64,000 nucleotides of DNA from NCBI RefSeq assembly GCF_003991225.1, contig NZ_JTFC01000007.1, positions 43,931 to 107,930 of the forward strand, in the 5' to 3' direction. Origin of the DNA: Candidatus Kurthia intestinigallinarum. Its GTDB lineage: Bacteria > Bacillota > Bacilli > Bacillales_A > Planococcaceae. Below, one piece after another: positions 25,223 through 34,182 of the stretch. Made by a program: the position numbers and the translations under genes. Position 1 is the stretch's first letter. Each line of letters starts with the position of its first letter. The notes under the pieces are model-generated. The model was not told where the DNA came from. It searched no databases and saw only the letters and a program-made list of their open reading frames with translations.

Positions 25223-25981
25223 ATGAAATATATTGAATCAAACCAAAACTCGCTCGTGAAATATTGGAAAAAACTTGCGACAACTCGTAAAGAACGCGAT
25301 AAATCAGGAGAATTCCTTGTTGAAGGTTTCCACTTAGTTGAAGAAGCGCTAAAACATACAGAAGTATTACATTTAATCATTCGTGAAGGTGTAGCGATTC
25401 CCGTATCATGGAATTTAGATGATGTTTTCTTAATCGAAGTATCTGAGGCGATTGCAAAAGAATTATCGGAAACAGAGCACTCACAAGGTATTTTTGCACA
25501 ATGTAAACAAAAAGAAGTGGACGAAGCGGCACAAGCAGGCTGGACACGTCTATTATTAATCGATGCTGTACAAGACCCAGGAAATATTGGTACGATGATT
25601 CGTACAGCCGATGCAGCAGGGATTGATGCCGTTATTTTAGGCAAAGGCTCAGCCGATCCATACAATCCAAAAACAGTACGTTCAACACAAGGCTCTATTT
25701 TCCATATTCCTGTTGTACGTGGTGATTTACATGATTGGGTAGCAGATTTAAAAGAGCGTAATGTGCCTGTATACGGTACAGCGCTTGAAAATTCAGTTGT
25801 TTACAATGAAGTAGAAAAAGAGCATGATTTTGCTTTAATTATGGGTAATGAAGGTAGCGGTATTGATGCATCACTACTTGCACAAACGGATGCGAACGTC
25901 ATTATTCCAATTAAAGGCGCTGCAGAATCATTAAATGTAGCGGTAGCGACAGGAATCGTTCTTTACCATTTTGCACTGTAA
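25223..25981 (+). CDS. ysgA: TrmH/SpoU-family RNA 2'-O-methyltransferase
   Basis: A knotted-fold (SPOUT) methyltransferase using S-adenosylmethionine, probably acting on rRNA. The 252 residues comprise an N-terminal RNA-binding substrate domain (EFLVEGFHLVEEAL, about 30-45) and the catalytic domain with motif 1 DAVQDPGNIGTMIRTADAAG, motif 2 MGNEGSGI and motif 3 IPIKGAAESLNVAVATGI. It precedes pheS as B. subtilis ysgA does, but the sspI gene that adjoins ysgA there is absent. The exact nucleotide target is unknown. Confidence 0.9.
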   Translation: MKYIESNQNSLVKYWKKLATTRKERDKSGEFLVEGFHLVEEALKHTEVLHLIIREGVAIPVSWNLDDVFLIEVSEAIAKELSETEHSQGIFAQCKQKEVDEAAQAGWTRLLLIDAVQDPGNIGTMIRTADAAGIDAVILGKGSADPYNPKTVRSTQGSIFHIPVVRGDLHDWVADLKERNVPVYGTALENSVVYNEVEKEHDFALIMGNEGSGIDASLLAQTDANVIIPIKGAAESLNVAVATGIVLYHFAL

Positions 25982-25987
25982 CAACAC

Positions 25988-26016
25988 TTGAAGTTATGAC
26001 GTGACTTGTTTATAAT
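25988..26016 (+). promoter_or_regulatory. Promoter of the pheST T-box transcript
   Basis: TTGAAG and TATAAT with 17 bp spacing, immediately after the ysgA stop. Confidence 0.87.
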
Positions 26017-26024
26017 GAATGGGA

Positions 26025-26285
26025 AACATAATGGAAATGCATTGACCGGGAAAAGTATAAGGATGTTGACTAGTAGGGACGCCACGCCATAGACTGCAAG
26101 CGAGGCGAGTGCCGCATTCTTAGAAGTTCACCCCGCTAGCAGCCACCGGGACCAGCATCACGCTGTAAAGGTTGGCCGGCAGATGAGCCGTTAATTCAAA
26201 TGAGTGACTGCTTTGGCAGTAACTAGGGTGGTAACGCGAATTTTAACCTCGTCCCTTTTTGGGGGGCGGGGTTTTTCTTTTTTTA
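26025..26285 (+). ncRNA. Phenylalanine-responsive T-box leader of pheST
   Basis: The T-box sequence AGGGTGGTAACGCG is at 26225-26238, followed by a GC-rich terminator (CCTCGTCCC / GGGGCGGGG, then T-run, about 26247-26282). TTC at 26126-26128 followed by A fits the specifier position and is a Phe codon, in agreement with pheS downstream. Uncharged tRNA-Phe would promote read-through. Confidence 0.92.
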
Positions 26286-26361
26286 CTGCGATTGAATGTA
26301 ACGAAACCTAGAAATGCATCGGGGTTGAAGAGACCCTACACTTGGAAGGAGGAGCAAAAAA

Positions 26362-27399
26362 ATGCAAGAGCAATTAGCACAATTAAAAGCAGAAGTACTG
26401 GAAAAAATCGCTGCTGCACAAGACTTGAAACAATTAAATGATGTCCGTGTTGCTTATTTAGGTAAAAAAGGACCAATCACGGATTTATTAAAAGGTATGG
26501 GGAAACTTCCTCAAGAAGAACGTCCAAAGATGGGTGCATTAGTAAATGAAACACGCGCACAAGTCCAAGAAGTTTTAGATGCTCGCAAAGTGGAGCTTGA
26601 AGCAGCTGCATTAGATGCGCAATTAGAATCTGAAACAATCGATGTCACATTACCAGGTCGTACGGTGAAAGTGGGGAATCATCATCCATTAACACGTATC
26701 ATTGAAGAAATCGAAGACTTATTCATCGGTATGGGCTATGAAGTAGCGGAAGGTCCAGAAGTGGAAAAAGATTATTATAACTTTGAAGCATTAAATCTAC
26801 CAAAAGGTCACCCTGCTCGTGATATGCAAGATACATTCTACATCTCAGAAGAAATCTTAATGCGTACACATACTTCTCCAGTACAAGCTCGTACAATGGA
26901 AAAAGCACAAGGTAAACCAATCCGTATTATTTGCCCAGGTAAAGTATTCCGTCGTGACAATGATGACGCGACACACTCACATCAATTCAACCAAATCGAA
27001 GGATTAGTTGTGGGCGAAGATATCGCAATGAGCGACTTAAAAGGAACACTTGATTTATTCGCTAAGAAAATGTTCGGCGAGGACCGCGAAATTCGCTTAC
27101 GTCCAAGCTACTTCCCATTCACAGAGCCATCTGTTGAAATGGATATTTCTTGCTTCAAATGCGGCGGCGAAGGCTGTAATGTATGTAAAGGCACAGGTTG
27201 GATTGAAATTCTAGGCGCAGGTATGGTTCACCCGAACGTACTTGAAATGGCTGGCTATGATCCGAAAAAAGTAACTGGTTTCGCATTTGGTATGGGACCA
27301 GAACGTATTGCAATGCTGAAATATGGTGTGGATGATATTCGTCACTTCTATACAAATGACGTGCGTTTCTTAGAACAATTCCACCGCGCAGAAGATTAG
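26362..27399 (+). CDS. pheS: Phenylalanyl-tRNA synthetase alpha subunit
   Basis: Catalytic subunit of the alpha2-beta2 enzyme that charges tRNA-Phe. The 345-residue protein has an N-terminal coiled coil (about 1-85) that contacts tRNA and a class II core with [45 protein letters not shown] and [17 protein letters not shown] 26362 follows AAGGAGGAG. It is 15 bp before pheT. Confidence 0.97.
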   Translation: MQEQLAQLKAEVLEKIAAAQDLKQLNDVRVAYLGKKGPITDLLKGMGKLPQEERPKMGALVNETRAQVQEVLDARKVELEAAALDAQLESETIDVTLPGRTVKVGNHHPLTRIIEEIEDLFIGMGYEVAEGPEVEKDYYNFEALNLPKGHPARDMQDTFYISEEILMRTHTSPVQARTMEKAQGKPIRIICPGKVFRRDNDDATHSHQFNQIEGLVVGEDIAMSDLKGTLDLFAKKMFGEDREIRLRPSYFPFTEPSVEMDISCFKCGGEGCNVCKGTGWIEILGAGMVHPNVLEMAGYDPKKVTGFAFGMGPERIAMLKYGVDDIRHFYTNDVRFLEQFHRAED

Positions 27400-27414
27400 G
27401 AGGAGGACGAAACA

Positions 27415-29820
27415 ATGTTAGTATCATTAAAATGGTTATCTCAATATGTTGACATCAGTGGCTTAGAACCAGAAGAATTAGCGGAAAAAATTACGCGTTC
27501 AGGTATCGAAGTTGAAGCAGTCAATCACTTATCAAAAGGGCTTAAAAAATTACAAATCGGTCAAATCAAAGAAGCAACTCCGCATCCTGATTCAGACCAC
27601 TTAAATATTTGCCAAGTTGATTTTGGCGAAGAAGAATTAGCACAAATCGTTTGTGGCGCACCAAATGTAGCGGTTGGTCAAAAAATCGTTGCTGTTCGTC
27701 CAAATGGTTATGTAGGCGGCAAAAAAATCAAAAAAGGTAAACTTCGTGGTACAGTTTCAATGGGGATGATTTGCTCGTTACAAGAACTAGGTATCGACGG
27801 TAAAACGGTTCCAAAAGCTTATGCTGATGGTATTTATGTCGTATCAGATGATGTTCCTGTTGGCGCAGACGCAATTGAAGTATTAGGTCTTGATGACGTT
27901 GTGCTTGAATTAGGCTTAACACCAAACCGCGCAGATGCGATGTCTATGCTAGGTGTAGCGTATGAAGTAGCGGCAATTTTAGACCAAGAAATTACTTTAC
28001 CAGATACAGCACATGAAACAATTGCTGAAAAAGCAGCAGATGTCATCAAAGTATCAGTGGAAGATACAAAACTGAATCCAATGTATGCAGCGAAAGTTGT
28101 TAAAAATGTGAAAGTGGCAGAATCTCCATTATGGCTACAACAATATTTAATGGTTTCAGGTATCCGTCCATTAAATAACATCGTTGATATTACAAACTAT
28201 ATTCTTTTAGAATATGGTCAACCACTACATGCTTTTGACTATGACCAATTAGGTACTGGTGAAATCGCTGTTCGTTTAGCAACAGAAGGCGAAGCAATTA
28301 AAACATTAGATGAAAAAGACCGTACGCTAAAAGCGACAAACTTAGTCATCACAAATGGTGAAAAACCAGTAGCAGTTGCCGGCGTTATGGGTGGTTTTGA
28401 CTCAGAAGTAACAGAAGCGACAACAACGGTTGTCATTGAATCAGCTTACTTCGACGGCTTATCAGTACGCTACACATCAAAAGACCTTGGCTTACGTAGC
28501 GAAGCATCAGCTCGCTTTGAAAAAGGCTTAGATCCAAACCGCGTATTACCAGCAGCAGAACGTGCCGCACAATTAATGGCAGAGCTTGCTGGCGGGGACG
28601 TCTTAGAAGGTACAGTTTTAGTTGATGAATTAGATAAAGAACCAGCACGCGTTGTTGTGTCACCTGACTTTATTAACAACCGTTTAGGTATGAAAATTTC
28701 ATTAAACGAAATGGTATCTATTTTAAAACGTTTACGCTTTGATGTTGAGCCTGCAAATGGTTTATTAATTATTGATGCGCCAACACGCCGTCAAGATATT
28801 AAAATCGAAGAAGATATCGTTGAAGAAATCGCACGTTTGTACGGCTATGATGAAATTCCAACAACATTACCAGTTGCTGAAATCGTACCAGGTCACTTGA
28901 ATCGCAATCAACAAGTCCGTCGTACAATCCGTTACCAATTAGAAGAAGCAGGTCTTTACCAAGCACTAACATACTCATTAACATCAGATGCATTAGCACA
29001 AAAATATGCATTAGAAACAGCACCAACAACACGCCTTCTAATGCCAATGAGTGAAGAACGTAGCACATTACGTCAATCCGTTTTACCACACTTAATCGAA
29101 TCACTTGTTTATAACATATCTCGTCAAGCTGACACAGTGGCGTTATATGAAATTGGTTCAGTATTCTTAGGTGAAACAGCAGAAGGCCTACCACTAGAAC
29201 GTGAACATGTAGCACTTGCGATGACAGGCAAATGGGTAGAAAATGCTTGGCAAGGTGAGCACAAACAAGTGGATTTCTTCGTCTTAAAAGGCGCGCTTGA
29301 AGCATTATTTGAAAAATTAAGCGTAGCAGACCGCATCACTTACGTAGCGGCAAAAGTTGACGGTATGCACCCAGGACGTACTGCGGACATCTTATTAGAT
29401 GGTGAACGTATTGGTTTCTTAGGTCAATTACATCCACAAGAACAAAAAAATCTTGGCGTGAAAGATACATTTGTAGCAGAGTTCAATTTAGCGCAAGTAC
29501 TTGCGGCTGACATTGCACCATTACAATATGTAGCAGTTCCTCGCTTCCCATCAATTTCTCGTGATATCGCATTAGTTGTAGACCGTACAACAACTGCTGC
29601 ATCATTAGAAGAAATTATTACAGCTGCTGGTGGTAAATTACTAAAAGCAGTCAATGTATTCGACGTTTATGAAGGCGACCATATGGAAGCTGGTAAAAAA
29701 TCAATCGCATTTAGCTTAACGTACTTCGATCCTGAACGTACATTAACAGATGAAGATGTCACAGCAGTACATGACAAAGTTGTTGCTGCATTACAAGAAA
29801 ATGGCGTAACATTACGTTAA
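27415..29820 (+). CDS. pheT: Phenylalanyl-tRNA synthetase beta subunit
   Basis: The 801-residue beta subunit edits misacylated tRNA-Phe and binds tRNA. Visible parts in order are the EMAP/OB tRNA-binding domain (about 40-150, PHPDSDHLNICQVD), the B3/B4 editing domain (RPLNNIVDITNYILLEYGQPLHAFD, then SEASARFEKGLDP), B5 (RRQDIKIEEDIVEEIARLYGYDEIP), the catalytic-like core and the C-terminal FDX-ACB domain (VPRFPSISRDIALVVD to the end). Length is normal. It shares the T-box transcript with pheS and ends at a terminator. Confidence 0.97.
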   Translation: MLVSLKWLSQYVDISGLEPEELAEKITRSGIEVEAVNHLSKGLKKLQIGQIKEATPHPDSDHLNICQVDFGEEELAQIVCGAPNVAVGQKIVAVRPNGYVGGKKIKKGKLRGTVSMGMICSLQELGIDGKTVPKAYADGIYVVSDDVPVGADAIEVLGLDDVVLELGLTPNRADAMSMLGVAYEVAAILDQEITLPDTAHETIAEKAADVIKVSVEDTKLNPMYAAKVVKNVKVAESPLWLQQYLMVSGIRPLNNIVDITNYILLEYGQPLHAFDYDQLGTGEIAVRLATEGEAIKTLDEKDRTLKATNLVITNGEKPVAVAGVMGGFDSEVTEATTTVVIESAYFDGLSVRYTSKDLGLRSEASARFEKGLDPNRVLPAAERAAQLMAELAGGDVLEGTVLVDELDKEPARVVVSPDFINNRLGMKISLNEMVSILKRLRFDVEPANGLLIIDAPTRRQDIKIEEDIVEEIARLYGYDEIPTTLPVAEIVPGHLNRNQQVRRTIRYQLEEAGLYQALTYSLTSDALAQKYALETAPTTRLLMPMSEERSTLRQSVLPHLIESLVYNISRQADTVALYEIGSVFLGETAEGLPLEREHVALAMTGKWVENAWQGEHKQVDFFVLKGALEALFEKLSVADRITYVAAKVDGMHPGRTADILLDGERIGFLGQLHPQEQKNLGVKDTFVAEFNLAQVLAADIAPLQYVAVPRFPSISRDIALVVDRTTTAASLEEIITAAGGKLLKAVNVFDVYEGDHMEAGKKSIAFSLTYFDPERTLTDEDVTAVHDKVVAALQENGVTLR

Positions 29821-29838
29821 GACTATAAGCAATGTAAG

Positions 29839-29874
29839 ACACCTCCAATAAAATTTTGTTGGAGGTGTTTTTTT
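29839..29874 (+). terminator. Terminator of pheST
   Basis: ACACCTCCAA / TTGGAGGTGT, 10 bp perfect, then seven T. Confidence 0.93.
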
Positions 29875-30166
29875 GTGCGTAAAAATATGTCCGGGTATTA
29901 CTGCGTATGATTGTTGCTTTTTCGACCTTGAAAAAGTATAAAAAGGGATTTTTTAGGTTTGATTTTATAGTAAAATGAGGAATAGATAGATGATATAAAA
30001 CATTAATGAGAAAATTTAACTAAATTTTATTGTATAAAGACAGATGTTAATTTGAAAAATACAATAAATGTGTAAATAATTGTAATATAACAAAAAACTT
30101 TCAAGCGCCTATTGGACTAAAAATAAATTTTATATAGGTATGATTCATTTTAATGTTCTAAATATA
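29875..30166. other. AT-rich gene-free region upstream of the oligopeptide operon
   Basis: Nearly 300 bp of very AT-rich DNA with no open frame of note. Isolated -10-like boxes occur (TAAAAT near 29970, TAATAT near 30085), but no convincing pair or repeat. Confidence 0.5.
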
Positions 30167-30194
30167 TAGACAATTTAGAAATTTATGTTATATT
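30167..30194 (+). promoter_or_regulatory. Probable promoter of the oligopeptide transporter operon
   Basis: TAGACA and TATATT with 16 bp spacing and a TG-n extension (TGTTATATT). ACAATTTAGAAATTT within it is a weak CodY-box-like stretch (10 of 15). CodY controls peptide transporters in Bacillus, but this match is not enough to claim it. Confidence 0.55.
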
Positions 30195-30274
30195 AATAAA
30201 CAATATAACATTTTAATTACCGAAATATTTTTCTTTCGTAATAGTTTTGTGAATATAAACAGAAAGGAGTGGGC

Positions 30275-31297
30275 ATGATGACACTTTCAAAGCCATTGTT
30301 AGAAATTAATCATTTATTTACAAGTTTTCGAATTAAGGATACATATTATGATGCAATTCACGATGTGAACTTAACATTAAATGAAAATGAAGTACTTGCG
30401 ATTGTTGGAGAGTCAGGATGTGGTAAAAGTACACTTGCAACATCCATTGTAGGTCTACACCCACCGGGCAATACAACCGTAATTGGCGAGATTTTATACA
30501 AAGGAGAAAATCTTGTTAATTATTCGGAGGATAAATTAAATAAAATACGAGGAAATGACATCGGTTTTATTTTCCAAGATCCCCTTTCTGCACTAAATCC
30601 ATTAATGCGTATCGGCGACCAAATCGAAGAGGGGCTTGTGTTCCATACGAAGATGACCGATCAAGAGCGAAAAGCACGTGCGCTAGAGCTGCTTGACCAA
30701 GTAGGAATCGTTAATCCAGAGCGTGTTGCGCGTCAATTCCCACACCAATTATCAGGCGGGATGCGTCAACGTGTAATGATCGCGATTGCGATTGCGTGTA
30801 AGCCACGTATCATGATTGCGGATGAACCAACAACGGCACTTGATGTAACGATTCAAGCACAAATCTTAGACTTATTAATCGAGCTACAGCAAGAAACAAA
30901 TGCGGGAATTATGCTAATCACGCATGATTTAGGTGTTGTAGCAGAAGTCGCGACACGCGTAGCTGTAATGTATGCAGGACAGGTAATCGAGGTAGCACCA
31001 GTTGAGGAGCTATTTAGAAATCCGAAGCATCCATATACACGCTCATTATTAAATTCGATTCCACAAACAGAGCGTGATCATGACCGTCTGCAAGTGATTC
31101 AAGGGATGGTACCAACGCTTACGAAAATGCCAAAATCAGGTTGTCGTTTTGCGCCACGTATTCCATGGGTGAGCGAAAATGCACATGAAGTGGAACCACA
31201 AATGCATGAAATTTCACCAGGACATCTTGTACGCTGCACATGCTGGCAAACCTTCAATTTTGAAGAGCAAGAAACGAAGGAAGGTGTCGTACAATGA
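30275..31297 (+). CDS. oppD: Oligopeptide ABC transporter ATP-binding protein (OppD-like)
   Basis: First of two ATPases that power uptake of peptides. The 340-residue protein has Walker A GESGCGKST, signature LSGGMRQRV, Walker B MIADEPTTALDVT, the switch His in LITHDLGVV and the C-terminal oligopeptide region with CRFAPRIPW and a further cysteine pair (RCTCW). GTG 30269, ATG 30275 and ATG 30278 are all possible; 30275 is six bases from AAGGAG. It overlaps oppF by four bases. Dipeptide (dpp) or app names are equally possible from sequence alone. Confidence 0.88.
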   Translation: MMTLSKPLLEINHLFTSFRIKDTYYDAIHDVNLTLNENEVLAIVGESGCGKSTLATSIVGLHPPGNTTVIGEILYKGENLVNYSEDKLNKIRGNDIGFIFQDPLSALNPLMRIGDQIEEGLVFHTKMTDQERKARALELLDQVGIVNPERVARQFPHQLSGGMRQRVMIAIAIACKPRIMIADEPTTALDVTIQAQILDLLIELQQETNAGIMLITHDLGVVAEVATRVAVMYAGQVIEVAPVEELFRNPKHPYTRSLLNSIPQTERDHDRLQVIQGMVPTLTKMPKSGCRFAPRIPWVSENAHEVEPQMHEISPGHLVRCTCWQTFNFEEQETKEGVVQ

Positions 31298-32244
31298 CGT
31301 CGTTTATGGAAGTAAAAGATTTAAATGTGCATTATCCGATTCGCGGTGGCTTCTTTAATACAGTCGTTGACCATGTTTATGCGGTTGATGGTGTATCAAT
31401 GGAGTTTGAAAAAGGGAAAACATACGGCCTTGTAGGCGAGTCAGGTTCAGGAAAATCAACGACAGGGAAGGCGATTATTGGTCTTGAAAAAATTACATCT
31501 GGAAAAGTGATTTACGAAGGACAGGATGTGACGAATCAACGTCGAAAACGTGATAGTGCGTATAATCGTGATATCCAAATGATTTTTCAAGATAGCCATT
31601 CTGCAATGAACCCACGTAAACGCGTACAGGAAATTATCGCAGAACCGATTCGCAACTTCTTGAACTTATCACCGCAAGAGGAGAAACGCCGCATTATCGA
31701 GCTGCTTGAAATTGTCGGCTTATCTGAGGAAGCAATGGTGAAATACCCGCATGAATTCTCTGGTGGTCAAAAGCAGCGTCTTGGTATTGCACGTGCAGTT
31801 GCTTGTAATCCGAAAATGATTATTGCGGATGAGCCGGTATCAGCACTTGATTTATCGGTACAAGCACAGGTACTGAACTTTATGAAGGATATTCAAACGG
31901 AATATGGTCTTAGCTATTTATTTATCTCACATGACTTGGGCGTTGTACGTCATATGTGTGACCATATTTCAATTATGTATAAAGGGCGCTTTGTTGAAAC
32001 GGGTACACGAAATGATATTTTCAACAACCCACAACATATTTACACGAACCGTTTATTATCAGCGATTCCAAATATCGAGCCTGAGACACGCATCGAGCGT
32101 AAAATCGAGCGTCAAAAGGTCGAAGCCATTTATAAAGCCGATTCACATCGTTACTACGATCCAGACGGTAAAGTATATCCATTAAAAGAAATTTCATCGA
32201 CGCATAAAACGGCGATGATTGGTCTCGAAAAGGGGGCTGAATAA
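31294..32244 (+). CDS. oppF: Oligopeptide ABC transporter ATP-binding protein (OppF-like)
   Basis: Second ATPase of the importer, 316 residues, with Walker A GESGSGKST, signature FSGGQKQRLG, Walker B MIIADEPVSALDLS and switch His in FISHDLGVV. The start overlaps the oppD stop (ATGA), so the two are translationally coupled and probably form a heterodimer. The C-terminal tail keeps the RIERKIERQKVEAIY linker region typical of this subfamily. Confidence 0.88.
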   Translation: MTSFMEVKDLNVHYPIRGGFFNTVVDHVYAVDGVSMEFEKGKTYGLVGESGSGKSTTGKAIIGLEKITSGKVIYEGQDVTNQRRKRDSAYNRDIQMIFQDSHSAMNPRKRVQEIIAEPIRNFLNLSPQEEKRRIIELLEIVGLSEEAMVKYPHEFSGGQKQRLGIARAVACNPKMIIADEPVSALDLSVQAQVLNFMKDIQTEYGLSYLFISHDLGVVRHMCDHISIMYKGRFVETGTRNDIFNNPQHIYTNRLLSAIPNIEPETRIERKIERQKVEAIYKADSHRYYDPDGKVYPLKEISSTHKTAMIGLEKGAE

Positions 32245-32245
32245 T

Positions 32246-33208
32246 ATGTGGAAAACAGTTGTTAGACGATTTTTAATTATGATTCCACAGCTATTCGTGC
32301 TGAGTATGTTGATTTTTATTTTGGCGAAATTTATGCCAGGGGATCCATTTACAGGCTTAATTACACCACAAACAGACCCGGCGCGTTTAGAAGAGTTACG
32401 TCAGCAAGCAGGCTTCTATGATCCGTGGTATGTACAGTACTGGCACTGGGTAACAAATATGTTCCGCGGGGACTTCGGGGATAGCTATACCTTTAAAGTA
32501 AGTGTGGCCTCACTAATTGGTGACCGTGGTCTAAATACACTATGGTTATCACTGGTAAGTGTTATTTTAACGTATTTAATTGCGATTCCATTAGGTGTGA
32601 TTGCAGGTCGTTATCAAAATACATTACGCGATAAAACAATTGTGCTTTATAGCTTTGTCAGCTATGCGATTCCAACATTCGTATTAGCGTTAATTTTCCT
32701 TTATATTTTCGGCTACCAGTTACAATGGTTCCCGACGTCAGGTACTGTATCTGTAGGGGAGGACCCTGGTACATGGGGGTACTTCTGGAGTAAGGTGTAT
32801 CACTTAATTTTACCAGCGATTACGTACGCATTCTTAGCGACAACAAGTATCATTCAGTACTTACGCTCTGAAATTATTGACGCACAAACGCAGGATTTTG
32901 TGAAAACAGCTCGCAGTAAAGGGATTCCGATGAATAAAGTGTATACACGTCACATTTTCCGTAACTCATTATTACCGATTGCGGCATTTCTAGGTTTCTC
33001 TATTACAGGTATTCTTGGTGGTTCTGTATTCATCGAGACAATTTTCGGTTTCCCTGGTATGGGACAATTATTCATTCAGTCAATCATGGGGCGTGACTAT
33101 AGTGTTATTACGGCACTTGTTATGCTATATGGCTTCCTTGCGTTATTAGGTAGTCTATTGTCAGATATTATTTTAAGTATCGTCGACCCACGAATCCGTA
33201 TCGAATAA
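32246..33208 (+). CDS. oppB: Oligopeptide ABC transporter permease (OppB-like)
   Basis: A 320-residue inner-membrane permease starting MWKTVVRRFLIMIPQLFVLSMLIFILAKFMPGDP, the N-terminal signature of OppB/DppB, with six hydrophobic segments and the ABC-coupling loop RTARSKG-like sequence KTARSKGIPMNKVYTRHIFRNSLLP. ATG 32246 lies just after the oppF stop, with AAAAGGGGG before it; a longer frame from 32219 would overlap oppF and is rejected. Confidence 0.9.
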   Translation: MWKTVVRRFLIMIPQLFVLSMLIFILAKFMPGDPFTGLITPQTDPARLEELRQQAGFYDPWYVQYWHWVTNMFRGDFGDSYTFKVSVASLIGDRGLNTLWLSLVSVILTYLIAIPLGVIAGRYQNTLRDKTIVLYSFVSYAIPTFVLALIFLYIFGYQLQWFPTSGTVSVGEDPGTWGYFWSKVYHLILPAITYAFLATTSIIQYLRSEIIDAQTQDFVKTARSKGIPMNKVYTRHIFRNSLLPIAAFLGFSITGILGGSVFIETIFGFPGMGQLFIQSIMGRDYSVITALVMLYGFLALLGSLLSDIILSIVDPRIRIE

Positions 33209-33238
33209 TAACTTAAACCGAAAGAAGAGGTGAATACG

Positions 33239-34153
33239 ATGGAACAACAATTTAACAATGATCAATTAACTGAACATGAGTTAGAAAGTACGCCAGCGAC
33301 TGGTTTTCGGGTCATTTGGCGTGAGTTTAAAAAAGATAAAATCGCGATGGGTTCTTTAATCATCGTCGCATTCATTATATTAGGGTCGATTATTTGGGCA
33401 CCATTTATCGACAAAGAAGCATTAATGAAAATTAGTTTATTAGATGAATTTGCGAAGCCAGGTGAAAATGGCTTCATCCTTGGTGCAGACCAGGGTGGTA
33501 GTGATATTTTAGGGCAATTAATTATCGGGGCGCGTAACTCTATTGTTATCGCCATTGCCATTACAGTCATTACGGGTATATTGGGCGTTGCGGTTGGGAT
33601 TATTTGTGGCTACTACGGTGGCATCATTGATAACTTCTTCATGCGTCTAATCGATTTCATCATCACATTACCATCTACAATGATCATCATCGTATTCGTG
33701 ACGATCATTCCAAAATATGATGTATGGTCATTTATTCTTATTATGAGTGCGTTTATGTGGGTAAGTACCGCAAGGCTTGTCCGCAGTAAAGCATTGTCGG
33801 AAAGTCGACGTGATTATGTTAGCGCCTCAAAAACGATGGGTACAAGCGACTTCGCGATTATGTTCAAAGGTATTATGCCAAACTTGAGCTCATTATTAAT
33901 CGTCGAATTAACGCTTAACTTCGCCGGCAATGTCGGTATTGAAACAGGTCTTACATTCTTAGGCTTTGGTTTACCAGATACGACACCAAGTCTAGGAACC
34001 CTTGTCAGCTTTGCCAATAATCAAACGGTAATCGCTGAGAAGTGGTGGGTATGGTTACCAGCATCGCTGCTGATTTTAGTATTGATGCTTGGCATAAATT
34101 ATATTGGACAAGCTCTACGACGTTCAGCAGATGCTAAACAAAGATTGGGGTAA
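33239..34153 (+). CDS. oppC: Oligopeptide ABC transporter permease (OppC-like)
   Basis: Second permease, 304 residues, with the OppC N-terminal segment (FRVIWREFKKDKIAMGSLIIVAFIILG), GADQGGSDILGQLIIGARNS, and the coupling loop VSASKTMGTSDFAIMFKGIMPN. Six hydrophobic segments are visible. ATG 33239 is preferred to GTG 33230 because AAGAAGAGG ends only a base or two before the latter. Confidence 0.9.
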   Translation: MEQQFNNDQLTEHELESTPATGFRVIWREFKKDKIAMGSLIIVAFIILGSIIWAPFIDKEALMKISLLDEFAKPGENGFILGADQGGSDILGQLIIGARNSIVIAIAITVITGILGVAVGIICGYYGGIIDNFFMRLIDFIITLPSTMIIIVFVTIIPKYDVWSFILIMSAFMWVSTARLVRSKALSESRRDYVSASKTMGTSDFAIMFKGIMPNLSSLLIVELTLNFAGNVGIETGLTFLGFGLPDTTPSLGTLVSFANNQTVIAEKWWVWLPASLLILVLMLGINYIGQALRRSADAKQRLG

Positions 34154-34182
34154 CAAAGAGGGAAAAAAGAGGAGGAGATTGG

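Noticed and set aside
30171..30185. CodY box in the oligopeptide operon promoter
   Set aside because: Only 10 of 15 positions match in very AT-rich DNA, where such matches are common by chance.
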